64,000 nucleotides of DNA from a virus (IMGVR_UViG_3300018080_000138:32709-96708), one strand, 5' to 3'; shown: positions 8,295 through 16,868, numbered from the stretch's first letter. Notes: generated by a model from the sequence alone, not told the origin. Numbers and translations are program-made.

Positions 8295-8826
8295 TATAAT
8301 AAAAAGAAATGAACTTATTTTAGCAATGATCCCAAAAGGTAGAGGGATGGTAGCAAAGTCAGAATATTTTAAGAAAATAATTAAGTTTTTTCTTCAAGGT
8401 TATAGCCCTGAGGTGATAGCCAGAATACTTCGTTTAAAACATGGAAGTAAGATTACAGCCGATTCTATAAGAAAGTATGTAAAGAGATATATTGATCCAA
8501 AGTTATTAAAATATCATTTAATTCTAAGAAACAAACTGAGAAAAAACTCAGTATATGTCGCAATAGAAGAGTTGTCTGCAATACAAGAGAATAGATTGTA
8601 TAATTTACTTAGACTTGAGAAAAAAAGTAAGGACAAATATATATCTGACGCAAGGTTTGAGATAGGTACACTGTTAAATCTTTATAAAGCATTAAATTCA
8701 ATGGACGTTATTGTTACTGAGGATGAGATTACTGCTAAGCAAGATTTAAGTTTTTCAAGTGATGGTGTTAGAGTTGATAAGGTAGTATCTCTTGCTAAAA
8801 GGATAAAACAAATAAGAGGTTATTAG
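8287..8826 (+). CDS. terS: Probable small terminase subunit (HTH protein)
   Basis: A 179-residue, mostly helical basic protein with a helix-turn-helix-like segment (GYSPEVIARILR to TADSIRKYVKR, about 38-66) and a long helical middle. Its stop codon overlaps the GTG start of the terminase ATPase gene. A DNA-binding HTH plus an oligomerising helical region directly upstream of the large terminase is the classic small-terminase arrangement. The assignment rests on position and this weak domain evidence, not on a specific family match. Confidence 0.55.
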   Translation: MSDIIKRNELILAMIPKGRGMVAKSEYFKKIIKFFLQGYSPEVIARILRLKHGSKITADSIRKYVKRYIDPKLLKYHLILRNKLRKNSVYVAIEELSAIQENRLYNLLRLEKKSKDKYISDARFEIGTLLNLYKALNSMDVIVTEDEITAKQDLSFSSDGVRVDKVVSLAKRIKQIRGY

Positions 8827-9992
8827 TGAGTGTTAGACGTGAGGTAGAAAATCTTACTGATTCTGAGAAACAACTATTGAGAAAGATGTTGGATGATGAG
8901 ATTTTTTATAAGGAAGTAATAGATAATATTTATATTTGTGATAAGGTGGGAATTCAGCAATTTATTGAAGATGAAAATTATCTTGGAAGTGGTGATGAGA
9001 TTTGGCCGGCAATAAAAAACGATCTTATTAAGATATATGAGTTGGGGGTTCGAGAAGCATTTATGGTGGAGGGTATAGGTGCTGGTAAATCAACAAAGAC
9101 GGCTCTTGCGTTGTGTTATGAGTTATTTAAATTAGGGAGGTTAAAAAATCCACAAAGATACTATGGTTTACGTTCAAAAACAAAAATTGCTGTTATTAAT
9201 ATGTCAATTAGAGCAACACAGGCAAAGGATGTGTTGTTTGATGATATCCAAAGTTTAATAGGAATGTCACCTTGGTTTAATAAATTTTTTAAGCCAGATC
9301 AGAAAGTCCATTCAAAACTTAAATTTCCTAATAATATTTTTGCTATTCCTGGAAATTCACAGGAATCACTTCCAATAGGATTTACGTTAAAAGCCGCAGC
9401 ATTGGATGAAGCGGCACATTTTATGACTAAATTTCATATTGGTGATGATATGGATCAAAGTAGAAATGTTTACCTTTCATTATTGAAGAGATTAAGATCA
9501 AGATTTATGGATTATTTATTAATTGTTTGTACATCTCCGAGATTGGTAGAAGATTTGACTGAGAAGATGAGGGAAAAAGCACTAAAATCCAATGGTGACA
9601 TGTTTTGGATAAGAAGACCACTATGGAAAGCAAAACCAAAAGGATATTATGCAAATGATTATTTTGTCTATGATGAGAGGCATCAAAAAATAATTGGTTC
9701 GGCAAAGGATGTTATTGAGTGTGTGTTTGGTAAAATAGATGGATTTGAGAAACTATGTCTTGAGGAGGTTCAGTACTTGGTTAATTTAATGTATAATTAT
9801 AAGCCTGAAGCGGTTAGTGATTATGTTATTGACGAGACATTGGAGGTAGTAGACCCTGGATTAGGAATAACAAGGGCCGATGCTGATCTAAGTGTTGTTA
9901 ATATTCTTGATAGTATTAGTAACCTTGAGAAAGATGATGAGTTCGATTCTATTGAAGATATTTCCGAGAGCGCTGAGGTGCTCACTATATGA
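8826..9992 (+). CDS. terL: Terminase large subunit, ATPase part
   Basis: This is the motor half of the DNA-packaging terminase. Walker A is VEGIGAGKST (81-90), Walker B is LKAAALDEAAHF with catalytic D194/E195, and the coupling motif is LLIVCTSP (about 236-243). It ends in an acidic tail (DDEFDSIEDISESAE) without any nuclease domain. The next gene starts within its TGA stop (ATGA) and carries the nuclease. The start is GTG at 8826, overlapping the stop of the previous gene. Confidence 0.85.
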   Translation: MSVRREVENLTDSEKQLLRKMLDDEIFYKEVIDNIYICDKVGIQQFIEDENYLGSGDEIWPAIKNDLIKIYELGVREAFMVEGIGAGKSTKTALALCYELFKLGRLKNPQRYYGLRSKTKIAVINMSIRATQAKDVLFDDIQSLIGMSPWFNKFFKPDQKVHSKLKFPNNIFAIPGNSQESLPIGFTLKAAALDEAAHFMTKFHIGDDMDQSRNVYLSLLKRLRSRFMDYLLIVCTSPRLVEDLTEKMREKALKSNGDMFWIRRPLWKAKPKGYYANDYFVYDERHQKIIGSAKDVIECVFGKIDGFEKLCLEEVQYLVNLMYNYKPEAVSDYVIDETLEVVDPGLGITRADADLSVVNILDSISNLEKDDEFDSIEDISESAEVLTI

Positions 9993-10738
9993 AAATTGAA
10001 AGTATAAAAATTCATTCAGACTCAATATTAACTGTTATCCCAAGTCATTTCCTTCCAGATTACCAGGAAGATGCTGGTAAGGCACATAGAGATTTTGGTG
10101 CAAAAACACATAGAGAATCAATAAGATTTATAAGAGATGAGTTATTAGTTGATTCTATGTTTGATCAGTCAGTTAGTAGACCAATAACAGATAATCTTGT
10201 ACTTTACCGGTGGTTTTTACCTAAGAAAAATTGTTATTACCATGCGCATATTGATCTTGGGTTTAACCATTGTAGTTGTGGTATTGCACTTGCTCACCAA
10301 GAGGGTTGGGGAACAGTAATTGATTTGGCCGAGTCATTATCGCCTAAGTTATTTGGTGGTGAGATAGATTTTGAAGAAATTAGGCAAATAGTAAAATCTC
10401 TTGTTTTAAGAAGATTTAATGTCACTGTCACATACGACAGTTTTCAGTCATTTGATAGTATACAACAGTTAAGACAAGGTGGGATAATTGCTGATTTATT
10501 TTCAGTAGATAGAGATATGAGAGCATATATTTCGTTGAGAAGAGGGTTATATGAGAAGTCTATCAAATGTTATTTTTCTGAGAAGTTAAGAAATGAGCTT
10601 CTTGGTTTAGTAAGAAGTGGTGATAAAATTGATAAGCCTGTTAATGGTTCAAAGGATCTTTCTGATGCTGTTGCAGCAGCAGTATACCATTGCAGAGAGT
10701 TTTCAAATAGATTAATCACAGAAGGGAAGGTGGTATAA
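9989..10738 (+). CDS. terL: Terminase large subunit, RNase H-fold nuclease part
   Basis: The protein carries the three acidic residues of a TerL nuclease in correct order and spacing: HAHIDLGFNH (D89), VTVTYDSFQSFDS (D150) and NGSKDLSDAVAAAVYH (D226). This domain cuts concatemeric DNA during packaging. It normally follows the ATPase on the same chain. Here it has its own ATG in a 4-base ATGA overlap with the ATPase gene. Residues 1-80, with their own N-terminal segment, may dock on the ATPase. Confidence 0.83.
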   Translation: MKIESIKIHSDSILTVIPSHFLPDYQEDAGKAHRDFGAKTHRESIRFIRDELLVDSMFDQSVSRPITDNLVLYRWFLPKKNCYYHAHIDLGFNHCSCGIALAHQEGWGTVIDLAESLSPKLFGGEIDFEEIRQIVKSLVLRRFNVTVTYDSFQSFDSIQQLRQGGIIADLFSVDRDMRAYISLRRGLYEKSIKCYFSEKLRNELLGLVRSGDKIDKPVNGSKDLSDAVAAAVYHCREFSNRLITEGKVV

Positions 10739-10740
10739 GT

Positions 10741-11040
10741 ATGAAAAATATTAAAAAGTCTGCAAAAAAAGTTACGGGAAATATTTTTTGTAAGTATTGT
10801 AGAAAAATTACCTCACATAGGGTATCAATAGACATAGGGTACGGAAAAGTGGTGGTTATGTGTCTGAGCTGTTTAAGAATAGTACATTCTGTTTCATTAC
10901 AGACATTTGATAAATATATTCAGGAAAAAAAAGATAGTATAAAAAAGATAAAGATTGCAGTGCTTGATGATATAAAGTCGTTGGATAGTGCCAAGCAAGA
11001 TTTAATCAATAAATTTATTGAGAAAGTAGATGGAAAATGA
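10741..11040 (+). CDS. Small zinc-ribbon protein
   Basis: A 99-residue basic protein with CKYC (17-20) and CLSC (41-44), a four-Cys zinc ribbon, followed by a lysine-rich helix. It follows the terminase nuclease gene by 2 bases. The function is unknown; a nucleic-acid-binding or packaging accessory role is plausible from context only. Confidence 0.65.
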   Translation: MKNIKKSAKKVTGNIFCKYCRKITSHRVSIDIGYGKVVVMCLSCLRIVHSVSLQTFDKYIQEKKDSIKKIKIAVLDDIKSLDSAKQDLINKFIEKVDGK

Positions 11041-11327
11041 AAAGAAGTACTAAGTTACATCAAAGAATTAGTTTAATTGCTGACGAAGTCCATCAAATAG
11101 CCATTAAACAGGCAGAGGTAAAAGGATTATTTGATTCTTTAAAGGCAAATATATTAAAAGATTTTAACGAAGCTATTTCTGAGATCCGTGTATTGTATGA
11201 TGTAAAATTACAGAAGCATGATGATGAGTTAGAGGAATTACACTCAAAGTTTAAGATAAGAACAACACTTTTTGTTATTTTTATGATAGTAATTGAAGCA
11301 GTTGCCGTTGTGTTGAAGACATCATAA
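11037..11327 (+). CDS. Coiled-coil protein with C-terminal membrane segment
   Basis: Of 96 residues, the first 70 are charged and helical with heptad character, and one hydrophobic segment (TTLFVIFMIVIEAVAVVL) ends the chain. This makes it a tail-anchored inner-membrane protein with its coil in the cytoplasm. It overlaps the previous gene by 4 bases (ATGA). Holin-accessory or membrane-docking roles are possible, but nothing specific is shown. Confidence 0.6.
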   Translation: MKRSTKLHQRISLIADEVHQIAIKQAEVKGLFDSLKANILKDFNEAISEIRVLYDVKLQKHDDELEELHSKFKIRTTLFVIFMIVIEAVAVVLKTS

Positions 11328-11352
11328 TATATTTTATTAAGTATTGGTGATA

Positions 11353-12291
11353 ATGGTACGTGATAATCAGATTGGTTTGCTACAGTTTTGCAGTGAGCAA
11401 AGAAAAATTCTTATACTAAGATCGATAGGTGGTATTGGTGACATTATTAATACACGGCCTTTATTTAAACAGATAGCCGAGTTGTCTAATGGAAGTGAAA
11501 TAACTTATGGATTACCGAGGGAATATATCTCATTAGTTATTGATCATCCGTATATTGATGCTGTATTGCCAATAGATTTAATAGATCAGGATGAGTATGC
11601 CTGGGTCGGTGATACAACTAATAAGGCTGGAAATTATGAATATAAGCATTTACCTAATATTAGTTTACATCGGTCAGAGATTTGGGCAAGATATCTTGGA
11701 TTTAATTTAGAAAACCATGACTATAATATTACCTTTTATAATAATGAAAAAAAATTGCAGGAAGAATTTATTGACGATTATTCTAATAAGGAGATTTTTA
11801 TTGGATTAATGACTAAGACATCACATCCATCTAAGGATTGGTTTGATCATAGATGGATTGAACTTATAGATAGAATAAAAAGTGAGTATAATAATATACA
11901 TGTATTTAGGTTTGGTATGAAAAAGCCAAAAATGAGTAATGTTATAGATGTTGATACAAGAGGTAATCTTAGAAAATGGATGTATCTTACTGCTACAATG
12001 AATCTTATTATTACTCCGGCGACGTCCATGTTTTGTCTTGCCAACGCATTACATATACCAACTGTCGCAATTTTTGGCGTCGAAGATGGTCTTGTTTACG
12101 GCAAATATTTTAATGAATGTATTGTAGTAGAAAGAAGGAAAAAGGATGGTATTAAGTGGAGTAGTTGTCCATGTTGGGGCAGTCAGTATTGTTCTCATAG
12201 ATTAGTAGATGGGATGGTAGAATGTATGCGGAGTATAACCGTTAATGAGGTATTATCTACACTTAGGAAAAAGTTAGATGCACTTATCTAA
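11353..12291 (+). CDS. GT9-type glycosyltransferase (heptosyltransferase-like)
   Basis: GT-B fold. The N-terminal RSIGGIGDIINTRPLF matches the GT9 glycine-rich loop. The C-terminal domain has ITPATSMFCLANALHIPTVAIFG, the GT9 nucleotide-sugar pocket, and a trailing Cys cluster (CPCWGSQYC) of the kind found in many phage and cluster-encoded GT9 proteins. The acceptor is unknown. Starts at TTG 11344 or GTG 11347 are also possible; I prefer the ATG at 11353. It is the first of many glycosyltransferases in the window. Confidence 0.8.
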   Translation: MVRDNQIGLLQFCSEQRKILILRSIGGIGDIINTRPLFKQIAELSNGSEITYGLPREYISLVIDHPYIDAVLPIDLIDQDEYAWVGDTTNKAGNYEYKHLPNISLHRSEIWARYLGFNLENHDYNITFYNNEKKLQEEFIDDYSNKEIFIGLMTKTSHPSKDWFDHRWIELIDRIKSEYNNIHVFRFGMKKPKMSNVIDVDTRGNLRKWMYLTATMNLIITPATSMFCLANALHIPTVAIFGVEDGLVYGKYFNECIVVERRKKDGIKWSSCPCWGSQYCSHRLVDGMVECMRSITVNEVLSTLRKKLDALI

Positions 12292-12574
12292 GAATAAAAT
12301 AAAAAAGATATTGAAGTATAAATCCGGAGATTTATTTGATATAAAAAAATTACAACCTGTGGTATTGGGATTACTTAGAAAAATACGATTTGAAGGCGAT
12401 GTTATTGTTTCAAAAGAAGTATTTCTTGAGTGTTCGGTCTGTAATGAAAGTATAGAATTTTTATTAGAATTTTTATGTTATGTATTTGAACTTGATTTTG
12501 TGTTTGAGAAAGAAAATATAAGGATAAAGATAAAAAGTGACAGTAGGACAAATAATAGTAATAGTAAAAAATAA
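12278..12574 (+). CDS. Hypothetical protein
   Basis: This 98-residue protein is not recognised. It has a basic N-terminus, a mixed alpha/beta pattern (VFLECSVCNESIEFLLEFLCYVFELDFVFE) and a Ser/Asn/Lys-rich C-terminus. It overlaps the GT9 gene by 14 bases and the next gene by 38. The DLFDIKKLQ and LLRKIR segments could form a small winged-helix-like unit, but I cannot confirm that. Confidence 0.5.
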   Translation: MHLSKNKIKKILKYKSGDLFDIKKLQPVVLGLLRKIRFEGDVIVSKEVFLECSVCNESIEFLLEFLCYVFELDFVFEKENIRIKIKSDSRTNNSNSKK

Positions 12575-12740
12575 GGGTAGAGTAAAAGTTACTTTTAGGT
12601 CGTTAAGAAAATTAGTACCAAATAAACAGGCAACACAGACTGCAAGATCAATTGCGAAAAGGTACAATCTTTTGGTAAGGATAGACATAAAAGGAAAATT
12701 TGTTGTGTTTACAAGTAAAAAACAAAAGAGGAAAGGTTGA
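12537..12740 (+). CDS. Small basic protein
   Basis: A 67-residue, strongly basic protein starting at GTG 12537. A central helix (TFRSLRKLVPNKQATQTARSI) is followed by two strands (YNLLVRIDIKGKFVVFTSK), as in small winged-helix DNA binders. It overlaps the preceding gene by 38 bases. The function is unknown. Confidence 0.5.
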   Translation: MTVGQIIVIVKNKGRVKVTFRSLRKLVPNKQATQTARSIAKRYNLLVRIDIKGKFVVFTSKKQKRKG

Positions 12741-12745
12741 GTATA

Positions 12746-14170
12746 ATGTCATTTATTAAATCAGTAGTTACTGATGATATTAAAAAAGTTTTAGATAAAG
12801 TAGTGACAGGAAAAATATTATTAATTTATGGTAAGAATAAAACCATTACCACACAAGCAACTAATATTATATTAGGTAATACATTTGGATTATTTGACAA
12901 ATTTGAAGTAACAGATATTTTCTATAAAGATTTAGAAGGCCATATACAAAAATATGGAAAAGGTGGCTTTGATATTGTTCTAATGCTTGACTACGATCCT
13001 GATATGGATACAAATAAGATATATTCTCTTTGTATTGCAGGTGGGTATATTGTTATTGCTGTCAATAAGTGTACCATGGTAAATGATTATAGTATAAAGA
13101 AATTTGAGGATGCGCACTGTGAACACTATCCAAAGTATGATTCTTATACCTTTGTTATAAGAAAAAATAAATTTTATACTGATTTATTGGATAAAAAGGT
13201 TGCGATGATTTGTCCAGTGGATGATCACCCATTGCGAAAGATAGATAGACCAAAAACTCCTGCTCATTCATGGACTGAGTATATAAAGATAGTACCATTG
13301 GACGGGTTTTATGGTGTTCCAAGCCATAGACATTATAATGAACTTAGTAAATATGACATTATAATAGTAGTGTCATTTATTAATTACGCAAGTTCAATTA
13401 TATCCATGCTAAAGACATGGTTTCCAGAGAAAAAAATTGGATTATATGCAGATTCCTATTTACTTAGTATGTTTAATGCGGGTGAAGGAAATTGGCCTAT
13501 TGCTGAGTTTTTGCATAATGCTAAGTTTTGTGACTTTTATGCGTATAATAGACCTGATGGTGATAGATTTTGGAAGTCATTTGTTCCCGAGCATAGTGAT
13601 AGATCTGTTTTTTTATCCTTTCCTATAGATGTTGGGTATATTAGAAAGAATTATTGTAGCAAGAATGTTGATAACTCAGTATTTGTTGCTGGTGATCATT
13701 TGTGTTCTTCTTCGGTGGCTTTTGTTGAAAAAAATTCTCCTGGTTCAATTATAAAGATGGTTGATTACCGTATCGGTAACCAACGTCCGCAGATAGAACA
13801 ATTTAAAATACATAAGGAAATTTTTCCTAAAGTATCACAGGATGAGTTTTATAGGATAATTTCAAATAGTAAGTTCTGTGTTTATTTTGATACAAAAGGA
13901 TCAGTTGGTAGAATTCCAAGAGATATGGCTGCACTACGTATTCCTTGTGTTGGATTTTCATGTACAGGTTATCAGCAGCAACTTTTTCCAAGTATGACGA
14001 TCGAAAATCTTACGGAACTTGGTAGGTTAGCAAATAGATTACATACCCTGGAAAAGGAAATTATAAGAGAAGATGTATTGAGTGTATCTGATAAATGGAT
14101 AAAGGAATATGATATTGAAGAAAGTATTAAAAGATTTTATAAGTTCGTAGAATTTGTTACTAATTTATAA
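12746..14170 (+). CDS. Fused Rossmann-domain and GT-B glycosyltransferase
   Basis: This 474-residue protein has two parts. Residues 1 to about 155 look like a degenerate Rossmann or methyltransferase-like domain (FDIVLMLDYDPDMDTNKIY, then GGYIVIAV). Residues about 165-474 are a GT-B-like domain. The GT part is paralogous to the whole protein at 44015: both share FP(I/V)D, the block VYFDTKGSVGRIPRDMAALR, IPC(V/I)G and (Q/K)xLFP. I chose ATG 12746, which has AGGAAAGG upstream, over TTG 12737. The substrate is unknown; virion or surface glycosylation is inferred from the neighbours. Confidence 0.6.
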   Translation: MSFIKSVVTDDIKKVLDKVVTGKILLIYGKNKTITTQATNIILGNTFGLFDKFEVTDIFYKDLEGHIQKYGKGGFDIVLMLDYDPDMDTNKIYSLCIAGGYIVIAVNKCTMVNDYSIKKFEDAHCEHYPKYDSYTFVIRKNKFYTDLLDKKVAMICPVDDHPLRKIDRPKTPAHSWTEYIKIVPLDGFYGVPSHRHYNELSKYDIIIVVSFINYASSIISMLKTWFPEKKIGLYADSYLLSMFNAGEGNWPIAEFLHNAKFCDFYAYNRPDGDRFWKSFVPEHSDRSVFLSFPIDVGYIRKNYCSKNVDNSVFVAGDHLCSSSVAFVEKNSPGSIIKMVDYRIGNQRPQIEQFKIHKEIFPKVSQDEFYRIISNSKFCVYFDTKGSVGRIPRDMAALRIPCVGFSCTGYQQQLFPSMTIENLTELGRLANRLHTLEKEIIREDVLSVSDKWIKEYDIEESIKRFYKFVEFVTNL

Positions 14171-14190
14171 CTGAGAGGTAGGAGGTAGGT

Positions 14191-14808
14191 ATGATACCAT
14201 TTGATATTAATAGTAGTACATTAGATAATAATAATAAAGATAAGGTAGTTATTGAAGAACCGACAGTATTGGAAGTATCTGGGAATAAAATTTTCTTTTA
14301 TTCGGAAATTGATAGGTCATCTATTCTAACCTTAAATAAGACGATAACAAATAAAAGTTCTGGTTATATGGCAGAGCAGGCTGATTACCAAGCAAATGAA
14401 CCATATCCGATTTATCTCCATATTAATAGTTATGGTGGTGGTGTGTTTCAAGGATTGGCTGGTATGGATAGGATATTGGCAGTTCGTAAGGATACACCAA
14501 TTAATACAGTAATTGATGGTTGTTGTGCATCTGCAGCGACTCTTTTAAGTATTGTTGGTAGTAAAAGATATATTTATAAGCATGCATTTATGTTGATCCA
14601 TCAGTTATCCTCATTTTCATTTGGAAAATATTATGAAATTAAGGATAATATGGATAATCTTGACCGAATTATGGATATATTGAGAGAAATTTACTTGGAA
14701 TATACAAAAATTCCAAAGGAAAAGTTGGAAGAAATCTTAAAGCATGATTTATGGTTTGATGCAAAACAATGCTATGAGTATGGTCTTGTAGATGCAGTAT
14801 TGGGGTAA
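14191..14808 (+). CDS. clpP: ClpP-like serine protease
   Basis: The 205-residue protein has the complete ClpP catalytic set: Ser114 in GCCASAATLL, His137 in FMLIHQLSS and Asp186 in LKHDLWFDAKQ. The oxyanion-type INSYGGGVFQGLA turn and the closing CYEYGLVDAV are also ClpP-like. ClpP forms a chambered protease. In phages ClpP-like proteins often act as prohead maturation protease, but this genome also has an S78-type prohead protease at 48426, so the role here may differ. AGGAGG at 14180-14185 is a strong ribosome site. Confidence 0.9.
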   Translation: MIPFDINSSTLDNNNKDKVVIEEPTVLEVSGNKIFFYSEIDRSSILTLNKTITNKSSGYMAEQADYQANEPYPIYLHINSYGGGVFQGLAGMDRILAVRKDTPINTVIDGCCASAATLLSIVGSKRYIYKHAFMLIHQLSSFSFGKYYEIKDNMDNLDRIMDILREIYLEYTKIPKEKLEEILKHDLWFDAKQCYEYGLVDAVLG

Positions 14809-14852
14809 TGACTATAATATTTTATATTTATTTTTAATGTGTTGAAAATAAG

Positions 14853-14861
14853 TGGTATAAT
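14853..14861 (+). promoter_or_regulatory. Possible extended -10 promoter
   Basis: TGGTATAAT (TGn plus a perfect TATAAT) lies 17 bases before the zinc-protein ATG in the gap after the ClpP gene, and a strong GGGAGG ribosome site follows. No clear -35 box is present, as is common for extended -10 promoters. Confidence 0.4.
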
Positions 14862-14877
14862 AGTCAAGGGAGGATTG

Positions 14878-15066
14878 ATGAATAGTGATTATATTAGAAA
14901 GTGCAAGAGAAAAAAAATATTTTATGATGAACTTGATGCTAAATTGGCCGGCCTTAGAATGTCATTGATACATAAAACTAATCTGAGTAATTATGTATGT
15001 AAATATTGTGGTAATTGGCATATTGGAAGAAGTGATAAGATAAATTTTTATGGAGGATTAAAATAA
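14878..15066 (+). CDS. Small zinc-binding phage protein
   Basis: A 62-residue basic protein with CKYCGNWHIGR, a Cys-x2-Cys-G-x-WH-I/L-G motif often seen in small phage proteins; an N-terminal Cys (RKCKRKK) may be a further ligand. I use ATG 14878 because GGGAGG (14868-14873) lies 4 bases upstream. The longer frame from 14839 lacks a ribosome site. The function is unknown. Confidence 0.65.
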   Translation: MNSDYIRKCKRKKIFYDELDAKLAGLRMSLIHKTNLSNYVCKYCGNWHIGRSDKINFYGGLK

Positions 15067-15067
15067 T

Positions 15068-15946
15068 ATGTTTATCCCATATCAGGACGTTGAGAGGTTG
15101 GGTAACAGTGAAGTTGAGGGAATTCTCAATGGAAAATGTTATATTTTTCCAAAGTTGGATGGTACATGTTCATCATTGTGGTATAATAATGGTATACAGG
15201 CTGGCAGTAGAAGAAGGCAGTTAAGTATTCATAGTGATAATAGAGGATTTTATAAATCCACCTCTACTAATATTAGATTCATGAAATTGTTTAAAGAATA
15301 CCCTAATCTCATGTTATATGGTGAGTGGTTAGTTCTGCATACTATTAAGGATTACCTTGACTCTGCATGGGGAAAGTTTTATGTGTTTGATATATTGAAA
15401 GTCGGTGCTTCAACACTAACCTATTTGCCATATATTCTATACGAGGATATCCTTGTAAAGTTTGGTATTGATTTTATTCCATGTATTGGTGTGTTGGTTG
15501 ACCCAACAATTGATGATGTGAAAAAATATCTTGATAAAAATACATATTTAATGAAGAAGGGGTATGGGGAAGGTATTGTCATTAAAAATTATGATTTTGT
15601 CAATAGGTATGGAAGGACGACATGGGCAAAATTAGTTAGGGATGAGTATAGTCATGAAAATCGCAGAAAAAAGAAAAAAGTGGATAAGTCCTTTGTGGAA
15701 GAAATGATAGTTGAGAAGTTTGTTTCTCGTCATCTTATCGATAAAGTCTATGCTAAGATATGTAGTGATAATGGTGGGTGGAGTAGTAAATTTACCCAAC
15801 AATTGTTGAATACGATATTTTATGATTTAGTGAGGGAAGAATCATGGAATATGGTTAAAAAATTTAAATATCCAACAATTAATTATAAGGTATTAAAGGC
15901 TGTAACATTTAGTAGGATAAAAGTAATTAAAAAAGAATTGTTTTAA
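15068..15946 (+). CDS. RNA ligase, Rnl2-like nucleotidyltransferase
   Basis: All the ligase nucleotidyltransferase motifs are present: motif I FPKLDGTCSSLW with adenylated Lys29, motif III LYGEWL, motif IIIa FYVFDIL, motif IV GEGIVIKNYD and motif V WAKLVRDEY. The 292-residue length and the small C-terminal helical domain fit Rnl2-type RNA ligases, which seal nicked RNA, for instance tRNA cut by host defences. It starts 2 bases after the preceding gene. A structured-RNA region and a tRNA-like element lie 3-6 kb downstream, but no link between them is shown. Confidence 0.85.
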   Translation: MFIPYQDVERLGNSEVEGILNGKCYIFPKLDGTCSSLWYNNGIQAGSRRRQLSIHSDNRGFYKSTSTNIRFMKLFKEYPNLMLYGEWLVLHTIKDYLDSAWGKFYVFDILKVGASTLTYLPYILYEDILVKFGIDFIPCIGVLVDPTIDDVKKYLDKNTYLMKKGYGEGIVIKNYDFVNRYGRTTWAKLVRDEYSHENRRKKKKVDKSFVEEMIVEKFVSRHLIDKVYAKICSDNGGWSSKFTQQLLNTIFYDLVREESWNMVKKFKYPTINYKVLKAVTFSRIKVIKKELF

Positions 15947-15964
15947 TATATAAGGAAATATATT

Positions 15965-16270
15965 GTGGAAAAAGATCAATTTTATTTTTCGTCATTTTAT
16001 ATTGATGATTTATTGGTGACAGAATGTGAGTTGCATGTTCATTATGATAAGATAAATGCGGAGTATAACCAACAGATTATATTTAAAGGTCGTGCAGTAA
16101 AGCATCCGAGTGATCAATTATATAGGGCATTTGGTAGAAAATTGGCATTGAGGAGAGCAACTGAAAATGCCATGGTTAAAGTTCCTAATTTTGATAAATG
16201 TAGAAGAAAAGCACTTTGGGATAAGTTTTATTCGTATAAATCTAACAAATCTTTATTGAAGAGGAAATGA
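15965..16270 (+). CDS. Hypothetical protein
   Basis: A 101-residue basic protein starting at GTG 15965. N-terminal strands (QFYFSSFYIDDLLVTECELHV) are followed by Arg/Lys-rich helices (AFGRKLALRRATENAMVKV, RRKALWDKFYSY). Its stop overlaps the next gene. No family is recognised; the basic helix suggests nucleic-acid contact. Confidence 0.6.
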   Translation: MEKDQFYFSSFYIDDLLVTECELHVHYDKINAEYNQQIIFKGRAVKHPSDQLYRAFGRKLALRRATENAMVKVPNFDKCRRKALWDKFYSYKSNKSLLKRK

Positions 16271-16650
16271 TGTTAATACTTGTTCAGAGAGAGAATTTTG
16301 TTGATCCTCAGGGCGCATCATTTACTCCAACTTCATTGAAAGAAAATGATGGGAAGGAAGTATCTATAACAGATAATTTTAATAAGGTTTCTGTATTTGG
16401 AACAGGTAAGTTGAAGGCAATTGGCGAAGGAAAAGGTTTATATATAGATATAGATGATTCGTTGGCCGGTACATTATTTGGATCCATGCCAATTGGATTT
16501 ATGACTAATGTAAATGACATACAGAATGTTGATGGACGAAGAGTTTTTACGTCAATAGATGTTACTGAAGTTGCCTGCATAAAAAATCCCGTAGATGATA
16601 CATTACCAAAAATTGAAGATATATTGGACATGGAAATGGTGAAAAAATGA
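16267..16650 (+). CDS. Prohead-protease-like protein lacking catalytic residues
   Basis: The 127-residue chain resembles the S78/HK97 prohead protease core: GKLKAIGEGKGLYIDIDDS, then GSMPIGFMTNV, then VDGRRVFTSIDVTEVACIKNP, which matches the family's closing strands (EvS/CivP-like). However, the conserved His segment before the first block is absent. The nucleophile position of the family's (L/F)S-x-(G/R) turn is Pro in MPIGF. If the relationship is real, this is a non-catalytic paralogue. The assignment is tentative. It overlaps its upstream neighbour by 4 bases. Confidence 0.45.
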   Translation: MMLILVQRENFVDPQGASFTPTSLKENDGKEVSITDNFNKVSVFGTGKLKAIGEGKGLYIDIDDSLAGTLFGSMPIGFMTNVNDIQNVDGRRVFTSIDVTEVACIKNPVDDTLPKIEDILDMEMVKK

Positions 16651-16850
16651 GTGATTGGAAATTAGTTGAAGAGAGTTTACCACCAGTAATAGAAGGATTT
16701 CCTTTTTCCCAGATGAGTATCCGGGTATTTGTAAAGGATGGTAATAATTATACATCTGGTTTTTACATGTATAGGTTTAATAAATGGTATGGTATTAATA
16801 CAAATGATGAGTTATCCAATGTTAAGTGTTGGATGTTTATCCCCGAATAA
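16647..16850 (+). CDS. DUF551-like small protein
   Basis: The 67-residue protein follows the DUF551 layout: an N-terminal W-K/I-x-V-x-E-x-LP (DWKLVEESLPP), a middle strand pair with GFYMYRFNKWYG, and a C-terminal KCWMFIPE matching the family's V-x-x-WMP-LPE ending. DUF551 proteins are frequent in phages and have no known function. It overlaps the previous gene by 4 bases. Confidence 0.7.
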   Translation: MSDWKLVEESLPPVIEGFPFSQMSIRVFVKDGNNYTSGFYMYRFNKWYGINTNDELSNVKCWMFIPE

Positions 16851-16868
16851 AATTATAGAGAGGATAGG

